64,000 nucleotides of DNA from a beta proteobacterium AAP51 (GCA_001295905.1 LJHT01000008.1:1-64000); one strand, 5' to 3'; shown: positions 7,487-16,752, numbered from the stretch's first letter. Notes: generated by a model from the sequence alone, not told the origin. A program made the numbers and translations.

Positions 7487-9726
7487 GAGATACCTACACC
7501 ATTGCCGCCGCACTTCGCTGGCAAGCAGCCGCGGATGCATTTTTCGATGCTCCCGCCCCAGATGTTCTTCTTATCGGGGTCGCATTCAGCCTTCTCGCAA
7601 AGCTCCGCACACGCGCGACGCTCTCGGCGGCAGAACTCGCGATCAGACGGACTCAACGGCTCAGGAATACCCCACGGAATGGGATCCCGGGTCATCGGTA
7701 GCGGCCGAGGCGTGACGCCGGGCACTGGAATCGGAATTGGTCTCGGCGCGATGATGATCGACTGCAACCCATCCGGATCCACCTTACTTACCGGGTTGCC
7801 TTCGACATACGCATAGGTATTGATCCCCCCCGCGAGCCCGATGGGATCGGACTGGGTATATCTCCCGATACCCGCGTCATAAGTGCGATGCCAGTGGTAC
7901 ACCAGTCCGGACTCACGATCCCAGTACTGTCCTGGCATGCGAAGGTTCAAGTCGAAAGCGCCGAACCCGAGCGGGTTGTTGATGGGGGTGCTGTTCCCGA
8001 AGGGTTCGGCCAGCCAGTTCCAACGCTGCCTGCCTTGACGGTCAATGACTGTTCGCGGCGTATCGATGTGGTCGGCGTAGATGTAGAAGATGGTGGGTGC
8101 AGTTGTTGCCCCATCAATGACGGCCAGCGGGGTGCCTTGCAGCCACACATATTCGCGGATGGGCGCGCCGTTGCTGCCGTATTCGCCCAGCAACAGGCCT
8201 TGCTGGTCGTACACGTAAACAACAGCCGCTCGGCGTGTGCTGATGGCTGCGCACTGCCGTTCGGCACCTATGCATGATGCGCTGACCGGGGTGACCAGAA
8301 CACGTTGCTCCAGCGCGTTGTAGGTGTACCGTGTGACGTAGGCGCTGCTGCCGTCAGGGCTTGAATTCAGTTGAACCAGCCGACCGGCCAAGTCATGCGT
8401 GCCCGTCCAGCCGATTCTTCCCTGAAGATCGCTGTAGGTGTTGCCGGCTGCATCTTGGGCCAGCGCGCGCGGCGGGTTGTCCAAGGCCAGCAGGCGGTTG
8501 CTGTTGGCCGCGATGGTGTGCGTTCGGCTGCTGGTGCCCCCTGCGTTCGTTACCGACACCAGGGTTCTGTTCCCGTTGTCGTCGTAGGCGTAGACCCAGG
8601 CATCCACGCTGGTGTTGACACTGATGATGCGGTCAAGCTCGTCGTAGCCAAAGTACTGGTCCAACTGAGGCACGGGCACGCCCGAGGTCGCGTTGTAGTG
8701 CACATAGCTTCTGATGCGACCGGCGGCGTCGTAGCTGATGTCTCTGATCGCACCCCCGAGAGGATAGCGAACGATGCGGCCGTAGACGTCGAACACCCGC
8801 TCGTGGGCAAGTGCGCCGCTAGACAGCTGCCACTGCCACGAGCGCGCAGGCCCATAGCCCCCGGGCGCGGGCTCAAACTGCAGCCCTGTAACGAGGGGCA
8901 GTGCTGCGGCGTTTGCATCCGGAGCAATGCTCAGCGCAGTGGGTATGCCGCTGCTGTGAGTGATGTAAAGCACGCGCCCGCTGGGGTAGGTGATGCGGGT
9001 GATGCGGCCGGCACTGTCGTAGCCGTAACCTGTGGTCAGGGTGGCGGTACCGGTCGTGGTTGCGATTGCCTGCGTAGTGCTGACCATGCGGCCCAGTGGG
9101 TCATAAGCGTAGCTTGCAGACCCACCGGGAAACTGTGTCGAGGTCAGTCGCCCGATGCCGTTGCTGAACCCGGCGCCGGTCTGGTCATAGTTCCACGTAA
9201 CTTCGTGTGAGGCCTGGCTTGGGTGGCTGTAGACCACAGAGGACAGGCGGTTCAACGCGTCGTAGCTGTAGCTGGCCAGCACGCCACGACTGTCAAGCCG
9301 GGTCTTGAGGTTGCCCGCGGCGTCGTAGGTGTTCTGCGTAGCGCCGGTGTCTGGGCTGGTGAGCGCGGTGGCTTCGCCCAGGCCATTTCGAGGGTATTCG
9401 GTGATGAGGCTGCGTGGGTCGGTAACCTTCGTCAGATCATCGCGTCCGTTGTACTCGAACAGCGTGGTCTTGCTCCTCGGGTCGGCGGTGTCCTTGCGGC
9501 GGTTGAGACGGTCGTAGCTGCTGCTGGTACTGAGGTTCAGGCCCGGCACGCCTGGCGCCAGTGTCGTACGAGTGGGGTTGCCTTGGGCGTCGTACTCAAG
9601 ATTCATTACTGGCGCAGGCGAAACCGGCGGCGGGGGTAGTTGGGCTGTCGCTGCTGAAGTCGCACCCCACAAAGAAACGCTGAACAGAAGGCGCGTCAGG
9701 CAGGAGCAGAGATTTTGCGTTTTCAT
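7483..9726 (-). CDS. Secreted Rhs/YD-repeat protein with Cys-rich tip
   Basis: 747 residues from ATG 9726, which has GGGAG eight bases upstream; a GTG at 9735 overlaps the previous stop but is less likely. The N-terminus (MKTQNLCSCLTRLLFSVSL ... SAATAQ) is a Sec signal peptide. Then come many YD repeats (LEYDAQGNPTR, YSYDALNRLSSV, YAYDPLGRMVST and others) and the Rhs core ([28 protein letters not shown]). After DPDGL is a 90-residue tip: a proline-rich linker, then a domain with seven cysteines (FCRRERRACAELCEKAECD ... CLPAKCGG). The small size and signal peptide resemble wall-associated/secreted Rhs rather than T6SS-delivered ones. It is followed with ATGA overlap by a TPR protein. Part of its core is a 31-bp exact match to the first rhs in opposite orientation. 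Confidence 0.88.
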   Translation of the reverse strand: MKTQNLCSCLTRLLFSVSLWGATSAATAQLPPPPVSPAPVMNLEYDAQGNPTRTTLAPGVPGLNLSTSSSYDRLNRRKDTADPRSKTTLFEYNGRDDLTKVTDPRSLITEYPRNGLGEATALTSPDTGATQNTYDAAGNLKTRLDSRGVLASYSYDALNRLSSVVYSHPSQASHEVTWNYDQTGAGFSNGIGRLTSTQFPGGSASYAYDPLGRMVSTTQAIATTTGTATLTTGYGYDSAGRITRITYPSGRVLYITHSSGIPTALSIAPDANAAALPLVTGLQFEPAPGGYGPARSWQWQLSSGALAHERVFDVYGRIVRYPLGGAIRDISYDAAGRIRSYVHYNATSGVPVPQLDQYFGYDELDRIISVNTSVDAWVYAYDDNGNRTLVSVTNAGGTSSRTHTIAANSNRLLALDNPPRALAQDAAGNTYSDLQGRIGWTGTHDLAGRLVQLNSSPDGSSAYVTRYTYNALEQRVLVTPVSASCIGAERQCAAISTRRAAVVYVYDQQGLLLGEYGSNGAPIREYVWLQGTPLAVIDGATTAPTIFYIYADHIDTPRTVIDRQGRQRWNWLAEPFGNSTPINNPLGFGAFDLNLRMPGQYWDRESGLVYHWHRTYDAGIGRYTQSDPIGLAGGINTYAYVEGNPVSKVDPDGLQSIIIAPRPIPIPVPGVTPRPLPMTRDPIPWGIPEPLSPSDREFCRRERRACAELCEKAECDPDKKNIWGGSIEKCIRGCLPAKCGGNGVGIS
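7832..7862 (-). repeat. 31-bp exact inverted repeat, copy 2 (rhs core)
   Basis: Partner of 1112-1142. Flanking bases also match well on both sides (a few mismatches in the following GINTY codons), as expected for Rhs core sequences that recombine. Confidence 0.85.
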
Positions 9727-9731
9727 GACGC

Positions 9732-10262
9732 TCACTCCCGACCGGTGACCTGTTGCACCCGACCCAGCGCGTCAATGCTGCGGGCCAACGCCCTGCGCAA
9801 TACGTTGTCCGGGTCCCTAACTTCCTCAGCCTTCCTGTTGCCGAGGTTGTCTAGCGTGTAGGTGACGCTATTGCCCAGGTTGTCGGTCACGCTGACCAGC
9901 CGATGTGCATCGTCATAACCGTAGGCTTGGAAGCTGCCGTCTGGCTGCGTCACTCTTTTCAGCAGACCAGAGGGCCAGTACTCGCGCAATGTGGTTTCTC
10001 CACCAATCGTTGAAGATGTTAGGCGCTGCCGCTCGTCATACTGGCTCGTCGAAGCAACTGAGTTGCCATCCCGCCACTGGCGAGGCTGACCGGCCTTGTT
10101 GTACAGCAGGTACTCGGTCACGTGTCCCAGCGGATTAGTACTCTTCCAGAGGTCGCCCGTTCGATACCCAGTTTCATCGGGGTTATTCGTTGAGAAGCTT
10201 GTCACCGTGTAGTACTGGAACGTCGTTAGGTCGCCACCTGTCGTGTCGCGGGGCGGCCGGAC
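9732..10262 (-). pseudogene. 5'-truncated YD-repeat (Rhs-like) gene
   Basis: About 176 codons read as YD repeats (EYLLYNKAGQPRQWRDG, QYDERQRLTSSTIGG, YGYDDAHRLVSVTDNLGNS, RALARSIDALGRVQQVTG) and stop just inside the next rhs, sharing bases with its alternative GTG (GTGA). Upstream of about 10262 the frame stays open but stops looking like Rhs and is simply the antisense of the TPR gene, so the real 5' end has been cut off at that point. With the following rhs it probably once formed a two-gene secreted-Rhs operon. Confidence 0.7.
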
Positions 10263-12159
10263 GAAGGGCTCTCTTGGCTGCGCGAGCGGATCGCGGTATG
10301 GGGCGATCGATCCAGTGAACCCGTGCTGACCCTCGTGGAGGAGCTGGACACACTGAAGCAAGATGACCAGTCCGAGGCCGCGCTCGAAGAAGCCCGCCGC
10401 CGACGCCCTGACGACAACGCGCTTCTGCTCGCCCTGGCCGAGCGTGCGCTGTTCGACCACCGGCTCGATGTGGCCCAGCAGCACCTGGCGGCGTGCAAAC
10501 AGGCCCGAGCCCCGGCGGTGCTGCGGCTGCGCGCCCTGCTCCACGAAGCACAGGGCCGTTTGCCGGAGGCGTTGGTCGACGCCGAGCAGGCCGTCAGCCT
10601 GCAGCCTCTGCACCTGCCCCACCACCGCCTGCTGTTGAGGCTCTTGCGACGGCAGTTCGGCGACCGGGAGGCGCTGACCCGCTGGCGTGTACATGCGGAC
10701 GCCCACCCTGCGCATGTGGGTTTGCAACGGCTGCTGTACGACGCCCTGCCAGACGAACCGCAGCAAGTCTGGGCACAACTGGAGCACCTTCATCGCTGGC
10801 ACCCCGACCTGCCTTGGCTGCAGCGAGAACGGGCGGTGCAGGCGTCGCGTCAGGGTCGCCACGACGAAGCCGTGGCGATGGCGCAGCAGGCCCTTTCAGC
10901 AGGCGGCGCTTCCGCCGCGGCGTACGACGTCATCGCGTTCTGCGTGCAGCGGCGCGATGGCTATGCCGCAGCGCGTCCTCACATGCTGGCCAGCCTGAGG
11001 CTCGATGTCGAACAGGAAAGCGCATTCCATCGCCTGGCCAGCGCAAGCAACCCGGATGCGCTGCGCGAGGCCGTCGACTTTCTGGCGCAGGAACTGCGCA
11101 GGCAACCACTGATCGGTGACGGCATTCTGCTGTTCCAGGCTGAGGCCGGGCGCGCCTGGCCCGCGCAGGATGTTCTCTCTCTCCTGCACGAACTGGCGGC
11201 GCGCTGGCCCCGTCTTTGGCAGGCGCCCGTGGCGCTGGCGCGGCAGTGGCTTCAGCTGCAGCAACCCCATCAAGCGCTGGCCACGCTTGCCGATGCTGCC
11301 GAGAGCTTTCCCTTGCTGCCCAGGGTTCACCACGAGCGGGCCGAGGCCCTTCGGCTTGCCGGGCGCGTGGACGATGCGCTCGAAGCCAACGCCCGCGCCG
11401 TGGCGTTGTCACCCGCGTGGAGCCGCGCCCTGCGCCTGCAGGTCGACCTGCTGTGCAAACACCAACTGCGCTGGAACGACGCCGAGCCCCTGCTGCAGCG
11501 CGCGCTGCAGACCCGGGATGGCTGGGCCGACGCCGACCTGGCAGGGCTGCTGGCCTGGGTGCACGAACACCAGAAGCGCCACGCAGACGCCCTGGCATTG
11601 GCGCGTCGCTCGCTGCGGCTCGATCCTTCCCAGGGCTGGGTGTGGGGCGTCGTCAGGCGCCTTTGCGACGATGCTGAGACACCCCATGTCTTCGACGAGG
11701 TCGTGGACGAGGTGGTGGCCACCTGCGTTCGCGCTGGCCAACCTGGCCGGCAGCCTGGCAGTGCTGGGGCGCTGGCCAGCGCTGCGTGAACTCGTCGAGA
11801 CGGCTCTGAGGCGCCAGCCGGCGCAGGAAGACATGCGGCTTTGGCAACTGCTGCTGCATGCCCAGGCTGGCGATCTGCCCGCCCTCAGGCAGTCGCTGCA
11901 GCGCTTGCACGAATGGACGCCTGACATCTGGATGCGGCTGCCCATCAAGGCCTTGCAGGCCTTCCTCGCGCTGGCGGAGACCCGTTGTGCGCAAGGCACG
12001 GTTGCGGCGCTGCGTGCGCAGGCACCTCATGGCGGGCCCCCGCAAGCCTGGGCGGTCTGGCGGACACTGCAGCGCATCGCATTCCTGAGGCATACGCCGT
12101 GGCCGCGGCTGCACCAATGGCTGTCCGCCTTGATCTCGGCCCCGGCAGGCAGGCTCTAG
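10262..12159 (+). pseudogene. TPR-repeat protein gene, 5'-truncated and frameshifted
   Basis: From about 10262 the plus strand codes for a helical repeat protein (GLSWLRERIAVWGDRSSEPV..., then from GTG 10323 LTLVEELDTLKQDDQSEAAL). Repeated 34-residue TPR units follow (HHERAEALRLAGRVDDALEA, LAWVHEHQKRHADALALARR). Around 11715-11735 coding passes to another frame: the first frame ends uselessly at 11789, while the +1 frame continues with good coding sequence (ANLAGSLAVLGRWPALRELV ... ISAPAGRL) to 12159. So a single-base indel broke the gene, unless it is a sequencing error. No start codon with a ribosome site is visible; the 5' end appears lost at the same junction that truncated the YD-repeat gene. 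GC content here is already chromosomal. Confidence 0.65.
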
Positions 12160-12170
12160 AGCAACGGCAC

Positions 12171-13049
12171 CTACAGGCTGCGCCAGGCCACCCGCCCCGC
12201 CCGAAAGTCCCGCGCGGCCACGCCGTGGCGCCGGCGGAACTGCTCGTTGAAGTTGGACAGCGTCGCGAAGCCGCAGGCCTGCGCAACCTGCGCGATGGGC
12301 TCGCGGCCCTGCACCAGGCGCAGCGCGGCCCAGCCGCAGCGCGCGTCGTTGACGTAGGCGGTGAAACTCTTGCCCACCTCGCGCCGGAAGAAGCGTCCGA
12401 AGGCCGCGGGGCTGACGTGCGCCACCGCGGCGGCGCGCTCGACCGTCAGTTCTTCGGCCAGGTGCGCTTCTATCCAGCTCAGCACGCGGTCGATGCGCTG
12501 GGGGTTCGGCCCGCCCGGTGCCGAGGCCGGGGTCCAGGCCGCGCCTGGCCGCGGTGCCGACAGCCGTCGCAGATCACCAGCACCGGCCAGCAGGCAGCCC
12601 AGCACCTCGATGAGCACCGCCACGCGGCGCTGCGCGCTGGCGCCCGGCAGGCGCGCCAGCAGCGCCTGCACCTCGCTGCGCGTGGGGCCCAGCACCTCCA
12701 CCGCCGGGGCGGCCTGCGTGAGCAGCGGCGTCAGGGTCCGCAACTCGGGCAGGCCGCTGCGCTGCAGCAGCTCGGCCGGGAACTGCAGCACCGCGGCGGC
12801 ACAGCCCTGAGCCGCTTGTGCGCCGCGCGTGGCCCAGAGGTGCGGCGTCTCGCTGCCCACCAGCACCAGGTCGCCATCGAAGAAGGGTGCCACGCTGTCG
12901 CCCACCCAGCGCAAGCCCTGGCCGCGTTCGATCCAGGTCAGCTCCAGGTGCCCATGGCGGTGCAGCTCGCCCTCAAAGCCGGGCAGCGCCAGGTGCAGGC
13001 AGCGCAGCGACTCTTGGTCGTGGTGGATGGGCTCGCGGGCGATCTTCAT
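12171..13049 (-). CDS. AraC-family regulator of the glycoside hydrolase cluster
   Basis: 292 residues from ATG 13049 (MKIAREPIHHDQESLRCLHL); an earlier frame start at 13115 would run into the divergent promoter region. The N-terminal half is a cupin-like sensor (HRHGHLELTWIERGQGLRWV ... GDLVLVGSETPHLW). The C-terminal ~100 residues contain the two AraC helix-turn-helix motifs (LTVERAAAVAHVSPAAFGRFFRR and IAQVAQACGFATLSNFNEQF). It is divergent from the GH13/PhyH/esterase/GH92/GH13 genes and most likely senses a sugar and activates them; the ligand is unknown. Confidence 0.88.
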   Translation of the reverse strand: MKIAREPIHHDQESLRCLHLALPGFEGELHRHGHLELTWIERGQGLRWVGDSVAPFFDGDLVLVGSETPHLWATRGAQAAQGCAAAVLQFPAELLQRSGLPELRTLTPLLTQAAPAVEVLGPTRSEVQALLARLPGASAQRRVAVLIEVLGCLLAGAGDLRRLSAPRPGAAWTPASAPGGPNPQRIDRVLSWIEAHLAEELTVERAAAVAHVSPAAFGRFFRREVGKSFTAYVNDARCGWAALRLVQGREPIAQVAQACGFATLSNFNEQFRRRHGVAARDFRAGRVAWRSL

Positions 13050-13071
13050 GCAGTCCGGGCGGCGGCAGGTA

Positions 13072-13142
13072 TGAAAACCGTCAATTCTGGTGCTGAGACA
13101 GGCTGATGAGCCCACCTCACCTCGCCAGACTACCGGTTTTCA
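13072..13142. promoter_or_regulatory. Inverted repeats between AraC gene and GH13 operon
   Basis: Two nested inverted repeats lie in the 110-bp divergent region: TGAAAACCG (13072-13080) with CGGTTTTCA (13134-13142), a perfect 9-bp pair, and GTGCTGA (13090-13096) with TCAGCAC (13140-13146). They could be regulator half-sites or fold a leader hairpin in the alpha-glucosidase mRNA. AraC proteins more often bind direct repeats, so the role is open. Confidence 0.4.
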
Positions 13143-13159
13143 GCACAGGATCCGGGCCG

Positions 13160-14848
13160 ATGAGCAGCGACTGGTGGCGTGGCGCCACCCTGTACCAGAT
13201 CTACCCGCGCAGCTTTGCCGATGTCAACGGCGACGGCGTCGGCGACCTGGCCGGCGTGACGGCGAAGCTGCCTTACGTCGCTTCCCTGGGCGTCGACGGC
13301 ATCTGGCTCTCGCCCTTCTTCACGAGCCCGATGCGCGACTTCGGCTACGACGTGGCCGACCACCTGGGCGTGGACCCGCTGTTCGGCGTTGGGGCCGATT
13401 TCGACGCCCTGCTGGCCGAGGCCCACCGCCTGGGCCTGAGGGTGGTGATCGACCAGGTGTGGAGCCACACCGCCGCCGAGCACCCGTGGTTCGAGGAAAG
13501 CCGTGCCAGCCGCAGCAACGCCAAGGCCGACTGGTACGTGTGGGCCGATGCGCGGCCCGACGGCAGCCCGCCCAACAACTGGCAAAGCTGGATGGGCGGC
13601 CCGGCCTGGCGCTGGGAGCCGCGGCGCCGGCAGTACCACCTGCACAACTTCCTGCCGCAGATGCCCGACCTGAACTTCCACTGCCCGGCGGTGCAGCATG
13701 CGGTGCTCGATATCGCCGAGCACTGGCTGGCGCGCGGCGTGGACGGCTTCCGCCTGGACACCGCCAACCTCTACTTCCACAGCCGCGGCCTGCAGGACAA
13801 CCCGGCCCTGCCCGAGGGGCGGCGCGGCGACGCACCGGTGCTGATGCAGCAGCACCTGCACAACGCCGACCAGCCCGAGGCGCCGGCCTTCTTCGAGCGG
13901 CTGCGTGCGCTGATGGACCGGCACGGCGCCGACGGCCGCACGCGCATGGCGGTGGCCGAGATCGGCGGCGCCGAGCCACTGTCCACGATGCTGGCCTACA
14001 CGCGCGGCGCGCAGCGGCTGCACACCGCCTACTCCTTCGCCTTCCTGGGCCAGCGGCCCGATGCCACCCAGCTCGTGCGCCAAATCGCGCCCTGGGGCGA
14101 GGGCGAAGGCCGCCACAGCTGGCCGAGCTGGGCCTTCTCGAACCACGACGCGCCGCGCGTGGCCTCCCGCTGGGGCGGCGGCGCGGCCGGGGCCTTCGCC
14201 TTCGGCGGCCGCGCCGATGCCGGGGCAGCCGCCTTGGGGGCCAGCGCCGTCACCTGGATGGCGCTGCTGCTGGCCCTGCGCGGCACCGTCTTCCTCTACC
14301 AGGGCGAAGAGCTGGGCCTGCCGCAAAGCACCCTGGCCTTCGAAGACCTGCGCGACCCCTACGGCCTGGCGAACTGGCCGCTCAACCCGGGGCGCGACGG
14401 CTGCCGCACGCCCTTCCCCTGGCAGGCCGAGGCGCCGCAGCTGGGCTTCAGCAGCGCCGCACGCACCTGGCTGCCGGTGGACCCGGCGCACGCGCCGCTG
14501 GCCGTCGACCGGCAGGAGGCCGACCCGGCCTCGACACTGCACGCCACGCGCCACCTGCTGGCGCTGCGGCGCGCGCACGCTGCGCTGCGCCTGGGCGAGC
14601 TGGACGCGCTGGTGGCCGAGGGCGACGTGCTGGTGCTGCGCCGCCACCACGCTGACGACGGCACCGCCGGCGGCCCCGACACGCTGCTGCTGGCCTTCAA
14701 CCTCGGCCCGGCACCGGCGCTCGTGCCCTGGCCGGCCGCAGCCGGCGCGGGTGGCGCAGTGCCGCTGTTCAGCCACGCGGGCGCCCGTGTGGAGGGCCAG
14801 CAACTGCACCTGCCGCCGGGAGCGGTGGTGTACGCGAGCCTGCCTTGA
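13160..14848 (+). CDS. GH13 alpha-glucosidase (cytoplasmic)
   Basis: 562 residues from ATG 13160, with AGGA about nine bases upstream; an ATG at 13106 would lie inside the palindromic leader. No signal peptide. The (beta/alpha)8 barrel of GH13 is evident: LYQIYPRSFADVNGDGVGDL, MRDFGYDVADH, and nucleophile Asp200 in GFRLDTANL. The acid/base Glu267 is in VAEIGG and the third acid, Asp330, in SNHDAPR. This set is typical of alpha-glucosidases and oligo-1,6-glucosidases, which release glucose from maltose or isomaltose oligomers. It is the first gene of the plus-strand cluster and would finish oligosaccharides made by the secreted amylase at the end of the cluster. Confidence 0.9.
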   Translation: MSSDWWRGATLYQIYPRSFADVNGDGVGDLAGVTAKLPYVASLGVDGIWLSPFFTSPMRDFGYDVADHLGVDPLFGVGADFDALLAEAHRLGLRVVIDQVWSHTAAEHPWFEESRASRSNAKADWYVWADARPDGSPPNNWQSWMGGPAWRWEPRRRQYHLHNFLPQMPDLNFHCPAVQHAVLDIAEHWLARGVDGFRLDTANLYFHSRGLQDNPALPEGRRGDAPVLMQQHLHNADQPEAPAFFERLRALMDRHGADGRTRMAVAEIGGAEPLSTMLAYTRGAQRLHTAYSFAFLGQRPDATQLVRQIAPWGEGEGRHSWPSWAFSNHDAPRVASRWGGGAAGAFAFGGRADAGAAALGASAVTWMALLLALRGTVFLYQGEELGLPQSTLAFEDLRDPYGLANWPLNPGRDGCRTPFPWQAEAPQLGFSSAARTWLPVDPAHAPLAVDRQEADPASTLHATRHLLALRRAHAALRLGELDALVAEGDVLVLRRHHADDGTAGGPDTLLLAFNLGPAPALVPWPAAAGAGGAVPLFSHAGARVEGQQLHLPPGAVVYASLP

Positions 14849-14849
14849 G

Positions 14850-14905
14850 GCCCTGCCCCTTGCCCCTTGCCCCGTGCTCCCTGCCCTCTGCCCCCTGCCT
14901 GAACA
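14850..14905. repeat. Pyrimidine-rich short tandem repeat
   Basis: The gap between the GH13 and PhyH genes is almost pure C/T with repeating CCTTGCC/CCCTGCC-type 7-mers. Such tracts slip in replication and vary in length. No function is evident. Confidence 0.6.
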
Positions 14906-14924
14906 ACCCCCACCCAGCCTTGCC

Positions 14925-15746
14925 ATGAACGACACCGCCCTGTGGGCCGATCTCGACCGCCCCTACCCCCTGCAGCCCGCGCAGATCGAGGCCTTCGCGC
15001 GTGACGGCTGCATCAAGCTCAGGCAGGTGCTCGCGCCCGAAACGCTGGCGCACTTCGGGCGCGAGATCACACGCCTGACCATCGACCTCAACACCGAGAG
15101 CCGCCCGCTGGTCGAGCGCAGCACCTACGACCGTGCCTTCCTGCAGGTGATGAACCTGTGGGAACGCAGCGCGCTGGTGGCTCGTTTCGTGATGGGCCAG
15201 CGGCTGGGGCGCATCGCCGCCGAGCTGCTGCAGGTGCGCGGCGTGCGCCTGTACCACGACCAGAGCCTTTACAAAGAGCCCGGCGGCGGCATCACGCCGG
15301 CGCACGCCGACCAGTACTACTGGCCGCTGGCCAGCGACCGCACCATCACGGCGTGGATCCCGCTGCAGGCCGTGCCCGCCGAGATGGGCCCGCTGGGCTT
15401 CTACGCCGGCAGCCAGGGCGTGGCCTTCGGGCGCGACCTGGGCATCAGCGACGAAAGCGAGGCGAAGATCACCGAGAACATGGCCCGCCACGGCTTCCCC
15501 TTCGAGGTGGGCCCCTTCGAGCTGGGCGAGGTCAGCTTCCACCTGGGCTGGACCTTCCACAAGGCCGGGCCGAACGTCAGCGACCGGCCGCGCTCGGTGA
15601 TGACGGTGATCTACATGGACGCCGACATGCGCCTCGTGCCCGCGCTCAACGCCATCCAGGCCAACGACCGCGACCAGTGGTGCCCGGGGGCGCGCGAGGG
15701 CGAGGTCATCGCCACGCGCAAGAACCCGGTGATCTGGGCGCGCTGA
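14925..15746 (+). CDS. Phytanoyl-CoA dioxygenase (PhyH) family Fe(II)/2OG oxygenase
   Basis: 273 residues from ATG 14925. The double-stranded beta-helix core shows the facial triad: His127 and Asp129 in PAHADQYYW and distal His212 in TFHKAGPN, with an Arg in SDRPRSVMTV for 2-oxoglutarate. Family members hydroxylate small molecules in the cytoplasm using Fe(II), O2 and 2-oxoglutarate. The natural substrate is unknown. It sits 76 bp after the alpha-glucosidase and 35 bp before the decayed alcohol dehydrogenase, so it may act on a sugar-linked or alcohol metabolite, but that is a guess from context. Confidence 0.85.
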   Translation: MNDTALWADLDRPYPLQPAQIEAFARDGCIKLRQVLAPETLAHFGREITRLTIDLNTESRPLVERSTYDRAFLQVMNLWERSALVARFVMGQRLGRIAAELLQVRGVRLYHDQSLYKEPGGGITPAHADQYYWPLASDRTITAWIPLQAVPAEMGPLGFYAGSQGVAFGRDLGISDESEAKITENMARHGFPFEVGPFELGEVSFHLGWTFHKAGPNVSDRPRSVMTVIYMDADMRLVPALNAIQANDRDQWCPGAREGEVIATRKNPVIWAR

Positions 15747-15781
15747 ACGCGGTGCTGAACGCCGTGCCGAGTGCCACCCGC

Positions 15782-16752
15782 ATGGCCCCCTCGCAGACCC
15801 CGGGCGCCGACGGCAGCCTGCAAGGCGCCGCCGCCATCGGCGACGGCCGGGGCGCCTTCGTCATCGAGCCCGTGGTGGTGCGTGCGCCACAGGCCGGCGA
15901 GGTGCGCGTGCGCCTGACGGCCGCCGGCCTGTGCCACACCGACCACGCCTCGCTGCGCTGGCCGGGGCCGCTGGTGCTGGGGCACGAGGGCGCGGGCGTG
16001 GTCGAGAGCGTCGGGCCCGGCGTGGCCGCCACGCACCCGCAGCTGCAGGCCGGGCAGCCGGTGCTGCTGAACTGGGCCATCCCCTGCGGCCGTTGCCCGC
16101 AGTGCCAGCGCGGCCGCGGCTCGCTGTGCGAGCGCACGCACAGCATCGACGCGAAGCTGGGCAGCAGTGCACCGACCCCTGGCCACACGCTGTGGCGCGG
16201 CCAGGCCGTGGAGCGGTCCTTCAAGCTCGGCACCTTCGCCGAACACACACTGGTGCGCGCCGAGGCGCTGACCTGCGGCCCGAGCAACTGCCGGCGCGCC
16301 ACGCCTGCACCCTGGGCTGCGGCGTGATGACGGGCGTGGGCGCGGCGGTCAACGTGGCGCAGGTGCAGCGCGGCGACACCGTGGTCGTGCTGGGCCGCGG
16401 CGCCGACCACACCTTCGAGGCCACGCGCGTGGCCGCGCTCGCCTTCCTGCCGCTGAAGCTGTGCCGGAACGGCGGCAACGCCGTGCAGCTGAGCGGCGCC
16501 CACGGCCCGGTCAGCGTGGAGATGCCGCAGTTCTGGTGGGACAAGCGCTACCGCGTGCCGCTGTACGGTGGCTGCCAGCCCGAACGCGACTTCCCGCGCC
16601 TCTTCGACTGGGCCGCGCGCGGCGAGTTGCAGCTGGGCAGCCTGGTCACGCACACCTACGGCCTGCACGAGCTGGGCGCCGCGCTGGACGACATGCTGTC
16701 CGGCCGCAGCGCCAAAGGCGTGATCCTGTTCGACGAAGCACCGGCCGGCTGA
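15782..16752 (+). pseudogene. Zinc-dependent alcohol dehydrogenase, decayed
   Basis: The N-terminal catalytic domain is clear: GLCHTDHASL with the catalytic Zn Cys, GHEGAGVVESVG, and the structural zinc cluster CGRCPQCQRGRGSLC. Around 16280-16300 the reading frame changes (the first frame stops at 16327; the next continues with HACTLGCGVMTGVGAAVNVA). After GDTVVVLGRG the NAD-binding GxGGVG segment and much of the Rossmann fold are missing: the sequence jumps to GADHTFEATRVAAL, a loss I estimate at 60-80 codons. The tail (GGCQPERDFPRLFDWAARGE ... AKGVILFDE) is normal. A frameshift plus an internal deletion make this non-functional, in a row of otherwise intact genes. Confidence 0.8.

Noticed and set aside
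13106..13159. ATG 13106 as the alpha-glucosidase start
   Set aside because: It would add 18 residues not typical of GH13 and lies inside the inverted-repeat leader. ATG 13160 has a better ribosome site and begins close to the barrel.
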